The translations under genes and the position numbers were made by a program. 64,000 nucleotides of DNA, from positions 14,306-78,305 of the forward strand of contig CALDLA010000067.1 in the NCBI GenBank assembly GCA_937898415.1, read 5' to 3'. This document shows, one piece after another, positions 44,926 to 54,152 of this stretch (position 1 is the first letter of the stretch; each line of letters opens with the position of its first letter). The notes beneath the pieces are model-generated. The model was not told the DNA's origin and did not search any database. It saw only the letters and a program-made list of their open reading frames with translations. This DNA is from an uncultured Prevotellaceae bacterium (GTDB lineage Bacteria; Bacteroidota; Bacteroidia; Bacteroidales; Bacteroidaceae).

Positions 44926-45383
44926 TATATAGTGTCTCCTAAAACATTTCCGGCATATTGTATTTTCCCTGTAGCAAGGTCTTTCCACTGCGTATAGGTA
45001 CGCGAGGCGAACTTTGATGCTATTCGTCCGCTTGCCGACAGATGTTCTGCATTGGCGATGCTGTCAATCCATATTGTTTTTCGTCCTAACAGTTTCCCTG
45101 CCAAGAGAAAGACCAATCCAGGAGCCGCTCCTGTAGTAATAATGGCATCAGGCCTTTCCTGCCGTATCGTTTTTATAGCTTTGAAGAACGACGGTAACAG
45201 TTTCCAGGCATTAGAGCGGCTGAAGTTACCTATCTGACAGAACTTCTGCCCTTTCACCATTGTGGCACATCTCTGGTGCGTCGAGACATATACCATCTCA
45301 TAATGCTCTTCCATCGGCCGTGCTATCCTCAGCAACTGTATCCAATGCCCGCCTATTGAGGCTACAGCCATTACTTTTTTCAT
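44925..45383 (-). CDS. Alg14/PssD-like membrane-recruiting glycosyltransferase subunit
   Basis: A 152-residue protein with VASIGGHWIQLLRI, the GGH motif of Alg14-type subunits that bind acceptor and anchor the catalytic partner. The ATG at 45383 is chosen over upstream ATGs that precede a Shine-Dalgarno-poor region. It follows the GH26 gene by 13 bp. Confidence 0.88.
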   Translation of the reverse strand: MKKVMAVASIGGHWIQLLRIARPMEEHYEMVYVSTHQRCATMVKGQKFCQIGNFSRSNAWKLLPSFFKAIKTIRQERPDAIITTGAAPGLVFLLAGKLLGRKTIWIDSIANAEHLSASGRIASKFASRTYTQWKDLATGKIQYAGNVLGDTI

Positions 45384-45396
45384 GATTATACTATCC

Positions 45397-46536
45397 TTAT
45401 CTTGCAATAATATTTTTCTGATTGACAAAAGTTCTTAAGTCTGTTGAATCATTAAAGTTCTTCAAACTCCATATCTGTACAATACCCAAACGAACGCCTT
45501 TAGCTTTCAGCATACGATTCAGGTGATCGGTATAATAGTTGGGGATTTTTCGTTTATTGTTGTTTGTCTCGAACAACCCAGTTGCTAAATGTCTTTCTTC
45601 AGCTATTTTACAGACCATCTTAGCCCTGTTTACCGCAGCAGTCCAATCCTCCTTGGACTTACCAATTCTATAATCGTCAAATCCTATGATATCCACATAC
45701 GCATCCCCTGGATACCGCTCCATATATTCTTCTTCAGTATTCCTATATCTATCGGAGCAATAAGCCCAAAGAATCTGAGCATTGGGGGCATGTTTCTTAA
45801 TGGTCTGTTCGGTCAATATGAAGAAGCGCTTATAGTCTTCTGCTGACACATACTTGGCACCCCACCACATCCAGCTGTCTTCCCATTCATGCCAAAGACG
45901 GAATATAAAAGGTATGGGCTTCCCTTGGTCATCTACAAACTTATTGATGATGCCGGCAACCTCCTTGCATCGGTCAACGAACCATTCCCGAGGCTTTTTG
46001 TAACTCTTGGCATTATCCTTGCCCGACACGTTTCCCTTCCCACATAGCTCACCGCTATTCTCCAGTATTTCCTTGATAACATAGCGATGCTTGACAGGAT
46101 AACCGAGGTTCTTTTTGTTATTAGTATATCGGAACCCTGCTGTTGTCGGGAACCCTGAAGGAACGTATGGATTCTCCAGATGCCACGAGAAACTGGCTAT
46201 GGCTCGACGCTCACGCCATGAATCCTTGACTATCTTTATCAGGTTTTCTTTTGCATTTTGAATCATTTTCGGTCTAAACCAAGTGCCACTGGCATAGTGG
46301 AAATCTACGCCGTATATTTGCGGCTGGCATTGAAGCACTCGTCCATAGACGGAATGCAAGATCCCGTCCTTCCTGGGATTATAGAAATTGTATTGGCTGT
46401 AATAGGTTTGCCCGTTTTTGGCTGCGCGCATCAGTTCTTTCTTTACTGAAGCAGCATCACTCCAATGTTGTGCCATAGAAGTCACTGATGTCATCAGACA
46501 GCACAAGGCAAGCAATATGCTACGACACGTCTTCAT
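45397..46536 (-). CDS. Secreted GH26-family-like hydrolase in capsule operon
   Basis: A 379-residue protein with a signal peptide (cleavage near SMAQ22). GH26 hallmarks: FRLWHEWEDSWMWWG with His216 and acid/base Glu217, and GLFETNNNK with nucleophile candidate Glu323. Family members cut beta-mannan or related beta-1,3/1,4 glycans. Its position inside the polysaccharide operon (4-bp overlap with the TupA-like gene) suggests that it trims or degrades the operon's own polymer, as other operon-linked glycosidases do; this is inference. Confidence 0.85.
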   Translation of the reverse strand: MKTCRSILLALCCLMTSVTSMAQHWSDAASVKKELMRAAKNGQTYYSQYNFYNPRKDGILHSVYGRVLQCQPQIYGVDFHYASGTWFRPKMIQNAKENLIKIVKDSWRERRAIASFSWHLENPYVPSGFPTTAGFRYTNNKKNLGYPVKHRYVIKEILENSGELCGKGNVSGKDNAKSYKKPREWFVDRCKEVAGIINKFVDDQGKPIPFIFRLWHEWEDSWMWWGAKYVSAEDYKRFFILTEQTIKKHAPNAQILWAYCSDRYRNTEEEYMERYPGDAYVDIIGFDDYRIGKSKEDWTAAVNRAKMVCKIAEERHLATGLFETNNNKRKIPNYYTDHLNRMLKAKGVRLGIVQIWSLKNFNDSTDLRTFVNQKNIIAR

Positions 46537-47441
46537 CTTTTATCAATTGGTAGTACAGTTAACTCACCCAACTGGTCGAGGAACTCCTGCGTAAAATGAC
46601 TCATATATCCGCCACTTGATGTAAGTGTAAGTTCTCCGAAATAAATATGTCCATTGACCTCATAAAGATCTACCCGCATTTGTGGATGTCCTTTGGAAAG
46701 GAGTGATGCAATACGCAACATATCGTCAAGACGAGCAGGCTTAGGCATAAGTTTATGTTCTGGTATGTAATGAGAGGAATAGCGCAGGAACTCTGGATGA
46801 ACATTCCAGTCGCAGTCATACAGACCTATCTCACAATAATATTTATCATGACGGTTGCTGTAGCATACGATAAATTCCGGTTTACCGTCAAAAGCCCAAA
46901 TCTTGTAGTCGACAAGTGATTGTGATTCGTTAGGTTGTGTACTTCCGTCAAGAAGTTCTTCCGCGATAACGCATGGCTTAATATATTTGTAATGTTCTTC
47001 ACCAGTGAGTATACCGTATGGTGACTGAAGTGTCTTTTTGAAATGCTGAAGCGTTATTTCTTTATCAAGTGTCTTTTTGTCGGCACATACTACCACATCA
47101 CCACTACCGTTGTTGCATTTCATAACAAACCGTTGAGGCAACTTGTCCCAGTCAATCTCTTCCGCAGTGTCCCACTTGCCTATTAGCGGAATGAGATAAT
47201 TTTCGAGGCCATAGTCCTTCACATAGTCCCTTACATGATATTTGTCTGCCAACATTGGCCACTGGCTCGTATCTCCATAAAACTTCATCCAATTGATTTT
47301 CTCATTGATATCCTTTGGGCACTCAAAGTCAGGCCACCGATGCAGTTTGTAGAAGAATTTCAGTCGAGCCACCCGCATCGGTGTCAAGATACGAAGCCTT
47401 GCAAGTAGACCGACAAAGAAGAGGATGATTATCTTGCTCAT
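46533..47441 (-). CDS. TupA-like ATP-grasp protein
   Basis: A 302-residue member of the TupA-like ATP-grasp family found in polysaccharide loci: PKDINEKINWMKFYGDT near residue 42, RFVMKCNNGSGDVVVCAD near 103, and a late GELTLTSSGGYM metal-binding segment. Family members probably attach an amino acid or similar carboxylate to the glycan. Overlaps both neighbours by 4 bp. Confidence 0.88.
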   Translation of the reverse strand: MSKIIILFFVGLLARLRILTPMRVARLKFFYKLHRWPDFECPKDINEKINWMKFYGDTSQWPMLADKYHVRDYVKDYGLENYLIPLIGKWDTAEEIDWDKLPQRFVMKCNNGSGDVVVCADKKTLDKEITLQHFKKTLQSPYGILTGEEHYKYIKPCVIAEELLDGSTQPNESQSLVDYKIWAFDGKPEFIVCYSNRHDKYYCEIGLYDCDWNVHPEFLRYSSHYIPEHKLMPKPARLDDMLRIASLLSKGHPQMRVDLYEVNGHIYFGELTLTSSGGYMSHFTQEFLDQLGELTVLPIDKR

Positions 47442-48469
47442 AGTATTCCGATCTTCTTCAAAAGTTCTTTTGTAATAATATTGCGCACATCATATTTCTT
47501 AGCGTCAATCTGACACAACTCTTTCATTTTGTCAATGTCATATTTGCCTTCAATACATTCTTTCATTTTATTTGCCAATGCTTTCGCATCATGAACAGGA
47601 ATGAACAGTCCCGTTTCGCCTTCTTTCACAAATTGGCTGTTATGAGCCCAATCAGTAATAATCATCGGTAATCCTGCCACAAAGGCATCAATAAAAATAC
47701 CGGCAAAGCCTTCTCCCCTCCAGCATGTCGGGAATAGCAGCATATCGTAGGTAGCCAGCCTGTCGTATCCATCTTTCTGTCGCATATCAAGGAACCCCTG
47801 ATAATTTACATTTGGCAATCCGGATATTCCGTCCTCAAAGGTCGTTCTGTAGTCATTGGCCACCTTTCCATAAAAGTCAACAACATACCGTTCCTGCATC
47901 CCCCATTCATTCAGAAGCTTTGCCGCTGCCAAAATTTCATTGCATCCTTTCTCTGCCATGATACGTGAAAGGAATACAAAACGCAAAATACCTATAGGCT
48001 TATTTACCTTTGGAAGATAATCGATGCGTTTGAAATTGGGAACCTGAATAACTCCTTTCACACCACATCCCTCCAACTGTCGAAGCATCAAAGGACTCTC
48101 CACAAGCGTATGCTTGGCATATCCAATGACATCTGCATTAAACACGCCATTCTTCACCTTATTCCCCAGGGTTCCACCAATTACCCAATGAACGACATCG
48201 CGCTTGAGGTTCAATTTCCTGAACCACTTCAACATACTATATATATTCAAGGCGGAAGTGGAAAGGACGATAGTAGCTTGGGGCTTAGTGACCACAGACC
48301 ATAATGCCTGCAAATAAACCCACGGGTGCTTACGCTTTTTGTAAAAGTCCAAGACCGTTACCTTGCAGTGCTTTTTCAGTTCTGCAATAATATATTGGTT
48401 CTTCGCTGTTTCCCCGTCAATAGGAGCACGTCCTTGGTTGATCCAGCCTACGAATATAACCTCTTTCAT
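47438..48469 (-). CDS. GT4-family glycosyltransferase
   Basis: A 343-residue GT-B glycosyltransferase with the C-terminal Rossmann signature FVFLSRIMAEKGCNEIL and the sugar-nucleotide segment FPTCWRGEGFAGIFIDAF (EGFAG is the EX7E-like region). Cytoplasmic enzyme adding a sugar to the repeat unit. Confidence 0.92.
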   Translation of the reverse strand: MKEVIFVGWINQGRAPIDGETAKNQYIIAELKKHCKVTVLDFYKKRKHPWVYLQALWSVVTKPQATIVLSTSALNIYSMLKWFRKLNLKRDVVHWVIGGTLGNKVKNGVFNADVIGYAKHTLVESPLMLRQLEGCGVKGVIQVPNFKRIDYLPKVNKPIGILRFVFLSRIMAEKGCNEILAAAKLLNEWGMQERYVVDFYGKVANDYRTTFEDGISGLPNVNYQGFLDMRQKDGYDRLATYDMLLFPTCWRGEGFAGIFIDAFVAGLPMIITDWAHNSQFVKEGETGLFIPVHDAKALANKMKECIEGKYDIDKMKELCQIDAKKYDVRNIITKELLKKIGIL

Positions 48470-48481
48470 ACTGTCTGGTTT

Positions 48482-49096
48482 TTATTCGGAAACAGGCCAT
48501 CGTCTTCTAATAAACCTGCCTGGATTGTTATAATTCAAGACTCTTGCAGGGACTCCTGCAGCCGTTGCATTTTCCGGAATATCCTTGGTCACGATAGCAC
48601 CGGCTCCAATTGTAGCATTATTGCCTATTTTCACACCCTCGACAATACACGAATGGGGACCAATATATACACCATCGCCAATGATGGAGTATGTGCTGCT
48701 GTTCGTTCCTATATTGACAAATTGGGAAATGCCTACATTGTTTCCTATGATGGTCCCTCCATTGATGGCGATGCACATGCCTCCTTGTGCTCCTATAGTA
48801 AAACCATACCCGATTCTTGTTCTCGTTGGGAGAGCCACTAAAGCCTTTCTTTTGGCACGTGCACACATGAGTTTGCAAAGGGGATACAGCCATCCTTTAT
48901 ATTGACATAGTCTCAGCCAAAAAAGCACAGAGGAGTTGTACGGCTTCAGACTCTGAAGAATGATGGTAAGTGTTGATTCCTTTTTGCCGTAACGTCTGAA
49001 TCTGTCACTTCTGATAAGCGTCACACAATCCTTGTAATTCTCTGCAATGGGAATGTGTATTTGCTTTCCGTTCAACTCATAAACTTCAGTTCTCAT
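48482..49096 (-). CDS. Hexapeptide-repeat serine-acetyltransferase-like protein
   Basis: A 204-residue left-handed beta-helix acyltransferase (GGTIIGNNVGISQF, VYIGPHSCIVEGVKIGNNATIGAGAIVTKDIP). In this setting it more likely O-acetylates a sugar or precursor than makes cysteine. Residues 1-95 are a helical N-terminal part. Second of two such genes. Confidence 0.85.
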   Translation of the reverse strand: MRTEVYELNGKQIHIPIAENYKDCVTLIRSDRFRRYGKKESTLTIILQSLKPYNSSVLFWLRLCQYKGWLYPLCKLMCARAKRKALVALPTRTRIGYGFTIGAQGGMCIAINGGTIIGNNVGISQFVNIGTNSSTYSIIGDGVYIGPHSCIVEGVKIGNNATIGAGAIVTKDIPENATAAGVPARVLNYNNPGRFIRRRWPVSE

Positions 49097-49112
49097 TCTA
49101 TTTAATCTCCAT

Positions 49113-49673
49113 CTATTCTGTTTTACGATAACTAATGACCTTTGCCGGAATCCCAGCTACAATTGCATTGTCGGGAATGTCTTTGTTGACAAGTGCACCA
49201 GCACCTATGGTGACATTGTCGCCTATGGTGACAGGGCCGATAATGATTGCCCCAGAACCTACATAGCAATTGTCACCAACATTGATGTCGCTAAATTCAG
49301 TTTGTGATTTCTTGCCAAAAAGAACCATAGGCATTACTGAGCAATTCTTTCCTATATGTGTGGTGGGACCAATCCGTACAAATCCCTGATGACGAGGAAA
49401 GAAACCTGGTCCTACGGTGTTCGGCATAATGAACAGTTGCGACTTCAACTTCAGTCGTCTGTAGTTCCACCACCAAAAGATATATGGTATTTGCTGAAAC
49501 AGATTTCGCCGCTTGTTCAGCCAATACTCATAATGGCGCAGAGTGACCATGAATGCACGTATGTAATACTCATCACTGCGGGTAATCCACTTGATGAACA
49601 GACGATACGGCTTATGGCACATAGCCTGATCAGCCTGCAGATATGCCTTGAGTTCTTTTTTTGATTGTATCAT
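49113..49673 (-). CDS. Hexapeptide-repeat acetyltransferase
   Basis: A 186-residue left-handed beta-helix acyltransferase (VGDNCYVGSGAIIIGPVTIGDNVTIGAGALVNKDIPDNAIVAG split over 110-175). Probably O-acetylates the polysaccharide. The ATG at 49673 begins MIQSKKELKAYLQAD; 9 bp after the GT4 stop. Confidence 0.88.
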   Translation of the reverse strand: MIQSKKELKAYLQADQAMCHKPYRLFIKWITRSDEYYIRAFMVTLRHYEYWLNKRRNLFQQIPYIFWWWNYRRLKLKSQLFIMPNTVGPGFFPRHQGFVRIGPTTHIGKNCSVMPMVLFGKKSQTEFSDINVGDNCYVGSGAIIIGPVTIGDNVTIGAGALVNKDIPDNAIVAGIPAKVISYRKTE

Positions 49674-49682
49674 TGTTTATCA

Positions 49683-50768
49683 TTATGAATTATTAATCAC
49701 TCTTTCATATGCTTCAATATAGCGTTGTGTTGTCTTGGCTATGCTATAATGCTCAAGGGTATTCTGATAGGCTTTTTCAACCATTGAAGTGTCATAGCCA
49801 TCTTGTATGAATTGGAATAATTTATCAGCCAAATCATCGACATCGCTGTGTCTAAATACCATTCCCAATTTACCTCCATTGATTACCTCTAATGGGCCAT
49901 CGACATCGCTGACGAGGACTGGCAATTTAGCAGCACAAGCCTCTGCCACTGTCAGTCCAAAGCCTTCACTGTCACTTGGCTGCAAGAATAGGTCATAATT
50001 GCAAAGATGTTCGAACACCCATTGACGATCTTTTAGACCCTCAATCACTACATCATCTTCCAAACCGAGTTCATTCACCAACTCTTTCAATTTGTCCAGG
50101 TCGCCACCATCACCGACAAAATGCATCACACATCGAACGCCCGCCATATCTGGTTGGTTTTTCAATCTCTCCTTCATAGCAGACAAGGCCTGGACTACCA
50201 AATCCTGTCTCTTCTGACGAAAGAAAATGCGCGAAACCTGAACCACGTGTATTGTGTTGCTTGTATTATAATCAGACTTGCATCTAATCTCATCGCACGG
50301 GATGCCGTTTTCTATCACAATAATATTCCCAAATCCTTTTTTTATGACATCTTCTTTCACCGCATTTGAGATGGCGAATACTCTTTGATATTTCTTATAG
50401 TTATCCGGGTGAAGTTCCGTATTTTGGAAGGCAGCGACCATATTATGTATAGTTGCAACCATGGGAACTTTAGTAAAGATCGCCTTTGACAGTTTTCCCG
50501 CATGTGAATGAATAATGTCTGGATGAAATTTCCATAATTGCCAGTTTAGTTTCACAAAAGGCAGGAGTGCTTTTGTGCCTCTTTTCCGTTTAAGATAGAA
50601 GATCTTTATTCGAGAGTCAACTTTACTCATGATGGTTTGATCGGCAATATCGTCAACGATGAAAATACCGACGTCATGCCCCATCTGAACTTGTATGTTG
50701 GCAATGCCCGTAAGCAAAGTTTGCGTTCCGCCTACTCCCATTGACCATGTCAAATGAGCTATTCTCAT
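49683..50768 (-). CDS. GT4-family glycosyltransferase
   Basis: A 361-residue GT-B enzyme starting MRIAHLTWSMGVGGTQT, with VSRIFFRQKRQDLVVQAL and the donor-site region LFLQPSDSEGFGLTVAEA. The ATG at 50768 is preferred over one eight codons upstream because the beta-strand begins there. Confidence 0.93.
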   Translation of the reverse strand: MRIAHLTWSMGVGGTQTLLTGIANIQVQMGHDVGIFIVDDIADQTIMSKVDSRIKIFYLKRKRGTKALLPFVKLNWQLWKFHPDIIHSHAGKLSKAIFTKVPMVATIHNMVAAFQNTELHPDNYKKYQRVFAISNAVKEDVIKKGFGNIIVIENGIPCDEIRCKSDYNTSNTIHVVQVSRIFFRQKRQDLVVQALSAMKERLKNQPDMAGVRCVMHFVGDGGDLDKLKELVNELGLEDDVVIEGLKDRQWVFEHLCNYDLFLQPSDSEGFGLTVAEACAAKLPVLVSDVDGPLEVINGGKLGMVFRHSDVDDLADKLFQFIQDGYDTSMVEKAYQNTLEHYSIAKTTQRYIEAYERVINNS

Positions 50769-50802
50769 ATAGTTTAAAACTTTAGGGTTCAAGTTTTATA
50801 GT

Positions 50803-51864
50803 TCAATTCCCTCTGGAACAAACCTCCATAAGAAAGTCCAAAGCCCCTTCTCTCATCTTTTTAATTTTCCCGTCTATGACTGCGTAATCGATGTCTTTAT
50901 GGATGACGTGGTCCATCGTTTTGTACAAATCGCTCGTATCTTTGCAGAAATGATCAGATAATCCCAATTGCTCCAAAAGTCCTTCTTGGCGTGTGGCGCG
51001 TCCTGACTTTGCTGGAACTGCAACAAACTTTTTGTGGAAAAGGATGCAAAAAACCATACAATGGAAAGAGTTGGTGACAACAAGTTTGGCGTATCTGATA
51101 GAATTGAGCCAATCGGCAACAGAGAGATAAAGCCGCTGTTTAAAACCAGTGATTGAACGGTTTGAACGTAAAACCATCGCCTGCAAATTATTGGTTTTGG
51201 AGAAGTCAGCAATAACCGTCTGCTCTTCTTTATTGCGTATGAGCGTGAAATACACCAATTCATTGTTCTCACGCTGAGGGTTATATTTTCCACAAATCTC
51301 ATCGTATGAGGTGAGCAATAGTGTGGGGTCGACCACAAGTTGTGCGTCAATGCCGAATGTGTCCTTGCATATAGCCACTCCTGTTTGTTCCCTCACACTC
51401 ACGGCATTGAACTTGTGAAGCAGATTATTCACATTCTCTGTCAGTTCTGGTGCATTCCAGTTTACCTTTCCAAAACTGGCGGCATACGAAATGCGACGTA
51501 CGCCTTCAGGCAGGAAAGAGAAGAAATATACGAGAGGGTCTAATCGCTTGGTGAGATCAGTATTCCATACTTGGTCGGAACCAACTATGTATAAATCGCT
51601 TTTATGCTGATCATTCTGCAGCTCAGCTACGGTCTTATACTTTTTGGTAAAGTAATTCAAGTATTTTTTCCTGAACAGAAAGAACAAGAACTTTTGTGGT
51701 ATCTGTAATAGTGTAGTGTACCAACTGAAATGTATTTTTGGAAGCTGGATATCGATCATGTCAACCTGGTGTCCCATACCCTGCAATGTCTTACATAGGG
51801 CATAGCACTGTAGGTTGGCTCCGAAGTTTGTCTCCTTGGAAAAAGTTAAAATTGATATCTTCAT
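50803..51864 (-). CDS. Polysaccharide pyruvyltransferase
   Basis: A 353-residue member of the pyruvyltransferase family (YIVGSDQVWNTDLTKR, VVDPTLLLT, VVTNSFHCMVFCILF). It transfers pyruvate from PEP to a sugar, adding negative charge to the polymer. Start codon overlaps the Wzy stop by 4 bp (ATGA). Confidence 0.93.
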   Translation of the reverse strand: MKISILTFSKETNFGANLQCYALCKTLQGMGHQVDMIDIQLPKIHFSWYTTLLQIPQKFLFFLFRKKYLNYFTKKYKTVAELQNDQHKSDLYIVGSDQVWNTDLTKRLDPLVYFFSFLPEGVRRISYAASFGKVNWNAPELTENVNNLLHKFNAVSVREQTGVAICKDTFGIDAQLVVDPTLLLTSYDEICGKYNPQRENNELVYFTLIRNKEEQTVIADFSKTNNLQAMVLRSNRSITGFKQRLYLSVADWLNSIRYAKLVVTNSFHCMVFCILFHKKFVAVPAKSGRATRQEGLLEQLGLSDHFCKDTSDLYKTMDHVIHKDIDYAVIDGKIKKMREGALDFLMEVCSRGN

Positions 51865-53192
51865 AATTCGTCATTCTTAATTCTTAATTTAACATTAGGA
51901 TGGCGTATATATTCTATCAGCAGATAAACAAAGAACAGTTGCATGTCTCCATAAAGATGGTCATTCTTAAAAGAGATTATCATTAAAAGCAGATAGAACA
52001 GGAATGAAGACATGGCCAGATCGGAATCTTTCCACCTCTTATATAAGAATCTGATGATTTCCCATGACATATATAACAAGAGCGCAATACCAAAGAAGCC
52101 AAATCGCATCAGAGGATTCACCCATGCGAGGTCACCAGAGGAAATTTGCCCAATTTCTTTCGTTCTATGGTTAATTGTACCCAAGACAAAATTAAACTGC
52201 TGTCTTGTCTTGGGGGAGTCTTCATGGCGCATGCCTATACCAAATACTGCATAACGAGGATTGTTGAACATGTAGTGTACTCGTTCTGTCAACAGGAAGA
52301 TACGAAAAGAAAACGTGCCATCCTCATTTTCATATTCGTCATAGACGGCACTTCCTAAATCCATACTTATAACCGTTTTGATGTCATTAAGAGTAGAACG
52401 TTTACCTTTACCTTCAAAACGGGATAAAATGGCTTCACCCGCAAACAGAGAAAACAATAATCCTATCATACCAAATTGTACAAACATTCCTCTTTTCTTG
52501 GTCATCAACAAATACAAACCGACACAAAAGACGTATGCCATCATCACGGCCCTGTGCTTGGTGAGGGCTACGGCAATCAAAAACACAAGGAGAATGGCAA
52601 CACTCTTCCATCTGTGGAAATTCATCTTGACAGTAGCCAAAAGCATAAAGAAATAAGCGAGATAGGGAATATTGCGAAAGCGAGTTTCGCCGATGTTTGC
52701 ATGCTGGAGAATTTTCAAATGGAGCAGTGGTTGCAAATCGAAAAGAACTGTTGACACAATCGTAATTGTGGCTATTTGCTTGAACAGACGTCTTATTTCC
52801 CACCCTTTCAGTTCTTGAACAAGCCAGAAGGAGAAGAGAGGTATATAAGTGCGATAGTTCGCAAGAGCGAATGAGAAGATTTCCTCTTTCAGAACTATGG
52901 TACGGACAAGCTCTAATGTGATGTATACTCCAATGAAAACAGCTACTTTATAAATCTTAATCTGTGGTTTGAAGAATTTCCGATACCCTTTTTGCATGTT
53001 CAAAAAGGCAACTACGACCAGATACGCCACTGCAAAATCTGGGTACTTCACAGGGCACCAACTCTGACTCAGGAAGTGAAAGCCACCCGTAAGGAGAAAG
53101 AAGAACACCAATGCTCCTCGTCCCTTACGGCCTTTCACATACTGGGATAATCCGTAAAATAAAACGATAGTACAGATAAAAACCAATACCAT
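51861..53192 (-). CDS. Wzy-like O-antigen/capsule polymerase
   Basis: A 443-residue membrane protein with about ten hydrophobic helices and a large central loop (about 255-355), the layout of Wzy polymerases; the region TKHRAVMMAYVF is family-like. The last eight residues (LRIKNDEL) and the next gene's start are encoded within a short tandem repeat (51862-51891). Confidence 0.85.
   Translation of the reverse strand: MVLVFICTIVLFYGLSQYVKGRKGRGALVFFFLLTGGFHFLSQSWCPVKYPDFAVAYLVVVAFLNMQKGYRKFFKPQIKIYKVAVFIGVYITLELVRTIVLKEEIFSFALANYRTYIPLFSFWLVQELKGWEIRRLFKQIATITIVSTVLFDLQPLLHLKILQHANIGETRFRNIPYLAYFFMLLATVKMNFHRWKSVAILLVFLIAVALTKHRAVMMAYVFCVGLYLLMTKKRGMFVQFGMIGLLFSLFAGEAILSRFEGKGKRSTLNDIKTVISMDLGSAVYDEYENEDGTFSFRIFLLTERVHYMFNNPRYAVFGIGMRHEDSPKTRQQFNFVLGTINHRTKEIGQISSGDLAWVNPLMRFGFFGIALLLYMSWEIIRFLYKRWKDSDLAMSSFLFYLLLMIISFKNDHLYGDMQLFFVYLLIEYIRHPNVKLRIKNDEL
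51862..51891. repeat. ATTCTTA-type tandem repeat at the Wzy stop/pyruvyltransferase start
   Basis: CATAATTCGTCATTCTTAATTCTTAATTT includes both the stop codon of one gene and the start codon of the next. Confidence 0.7.
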
Positions 53193-53196
53193 CTCC

Positions 53197-54135
53197 TTAT
53201 ATGTTCCGTTTTATTTCTATCTCAAACTTATTGTCTTTATATAAAAGTCTATGGATTTTGTCGAATTTCCAGAACAGTGTGTGCGCAAGTTCATCTTTCC
53301 AAATATATCGATTCCATCCATAAACATATGGCAGTAAGTCTCTTGCCTGCAACAAAGAAAGTACAACTTCCTTTTGTTTGTCTCTTACCTGCTTTTTATT
53401 CTTTCCAGTGAGTCCATAGAATAACCCAAAGAATCTCGCTATTCCTGTCACAATGAAACCAACGAGAGTTTTCTCTTGCTTACTTGCGTATATACTACCC
53501 AAATTATCCTTGGGCGATGGTTGGGTGACTTTTCTTAAATGATGATTCTTTTCTGCAAGATTCTTTAATAATGCTGCATCACCCTGCTCTTTCTTCAGTT
53601 TTATAGATAAAACAACTCCTTCAATCTCGTGCCGTTTAAGTGCCGATGAACGCTTGCAGAGTTTCAAATCAGCAGGATATATGGTTGTAATACTGCCATT
53701 TGGTTTAAGCAAGTCAAAAGACATTAAAAGGTCGTTTATGCTACATCCATAACACGAAGCATTGCCATAAACAGCAGCACCAACAGTACCAGGTAAATCA
53801 ATCAATCCTTCAAAACCTTTTACCTCTTTCTCGACCATATTCCTGGCTAATTTTGCTACAGGGACGCCACAATCGCACTCAATTACGTCCTCAGTCAGAG
53901 TGTAATGATTACATTTGCGAGTAGATACCATCACATCAACACTATAGTCTGGGAGGAAATAGATGTTGCTAGTATGACCTATAAGGTCAAACTCTTTACC
54001 GTTCTGATACAATGCTGAACATATATTTGTGAGCTCGCCCAAATTCTCTGGCTCATAGAATGTTCCAATCATCCCACCTTTAGCATGATTTAGCCAACAG
54101 ATTTCATATACAGAGATGTTATTCCGAATAATCAT
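53197..54135 (-). CDS. MurB-like FAD oxidoreductase with atypical C-terminus
   Basis: A 312-residue protein whose first two thirds resemble UDP-N-acetylenolpyruvoylglucosamine reductase: KGFEGLIDLPGTVGAAVYGN (FAD-binding), CKRSSALKR near the usual active-site YRxS position, and PKDNLGSIY where MurB has a catalytic Ser loop. The usual C-terminal AGWLIE and VHxxHA motifs are absent, replaced by a Lys-rich segment. Given its position it probably reduces or oxidises a sugar or sugar-linked precursor for the polymer rather than making muramate. ATG at 54135 chosen; a TTG three codons upstream is possible. Confidence 0.8.
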   Translation of the reverse strand: MIIRNNISVYEICWLNHAKGGMIGTFYEPENLGELTNICSALYQNGKEFDLIGHTSNIYFLPDYSVDVMVSTRKCNHYTLTEDVIECDCGVPVAKLARNMVEKEVKGFEGLIDLPGTVGAAVYGNASCYGCSINDLLMSFDLLKPNGSITTIYPADLKLCKRSSALKRHEIEGVVLSIKLKKEQGDAALLKNLAEKNHHLRKVTQPSPKDNLGSIYASKQEKTLVGFIVTGIARFFGLFYGLTGKNKKQVRDKQKEVVLSLLQARDLLPYVYGWNRYIWKDELAHTLFWKFDKIHRLLYKDNKFEIEIKRNI

Positions 54136-54152
54136 CTGTATCAATTTAGTGG

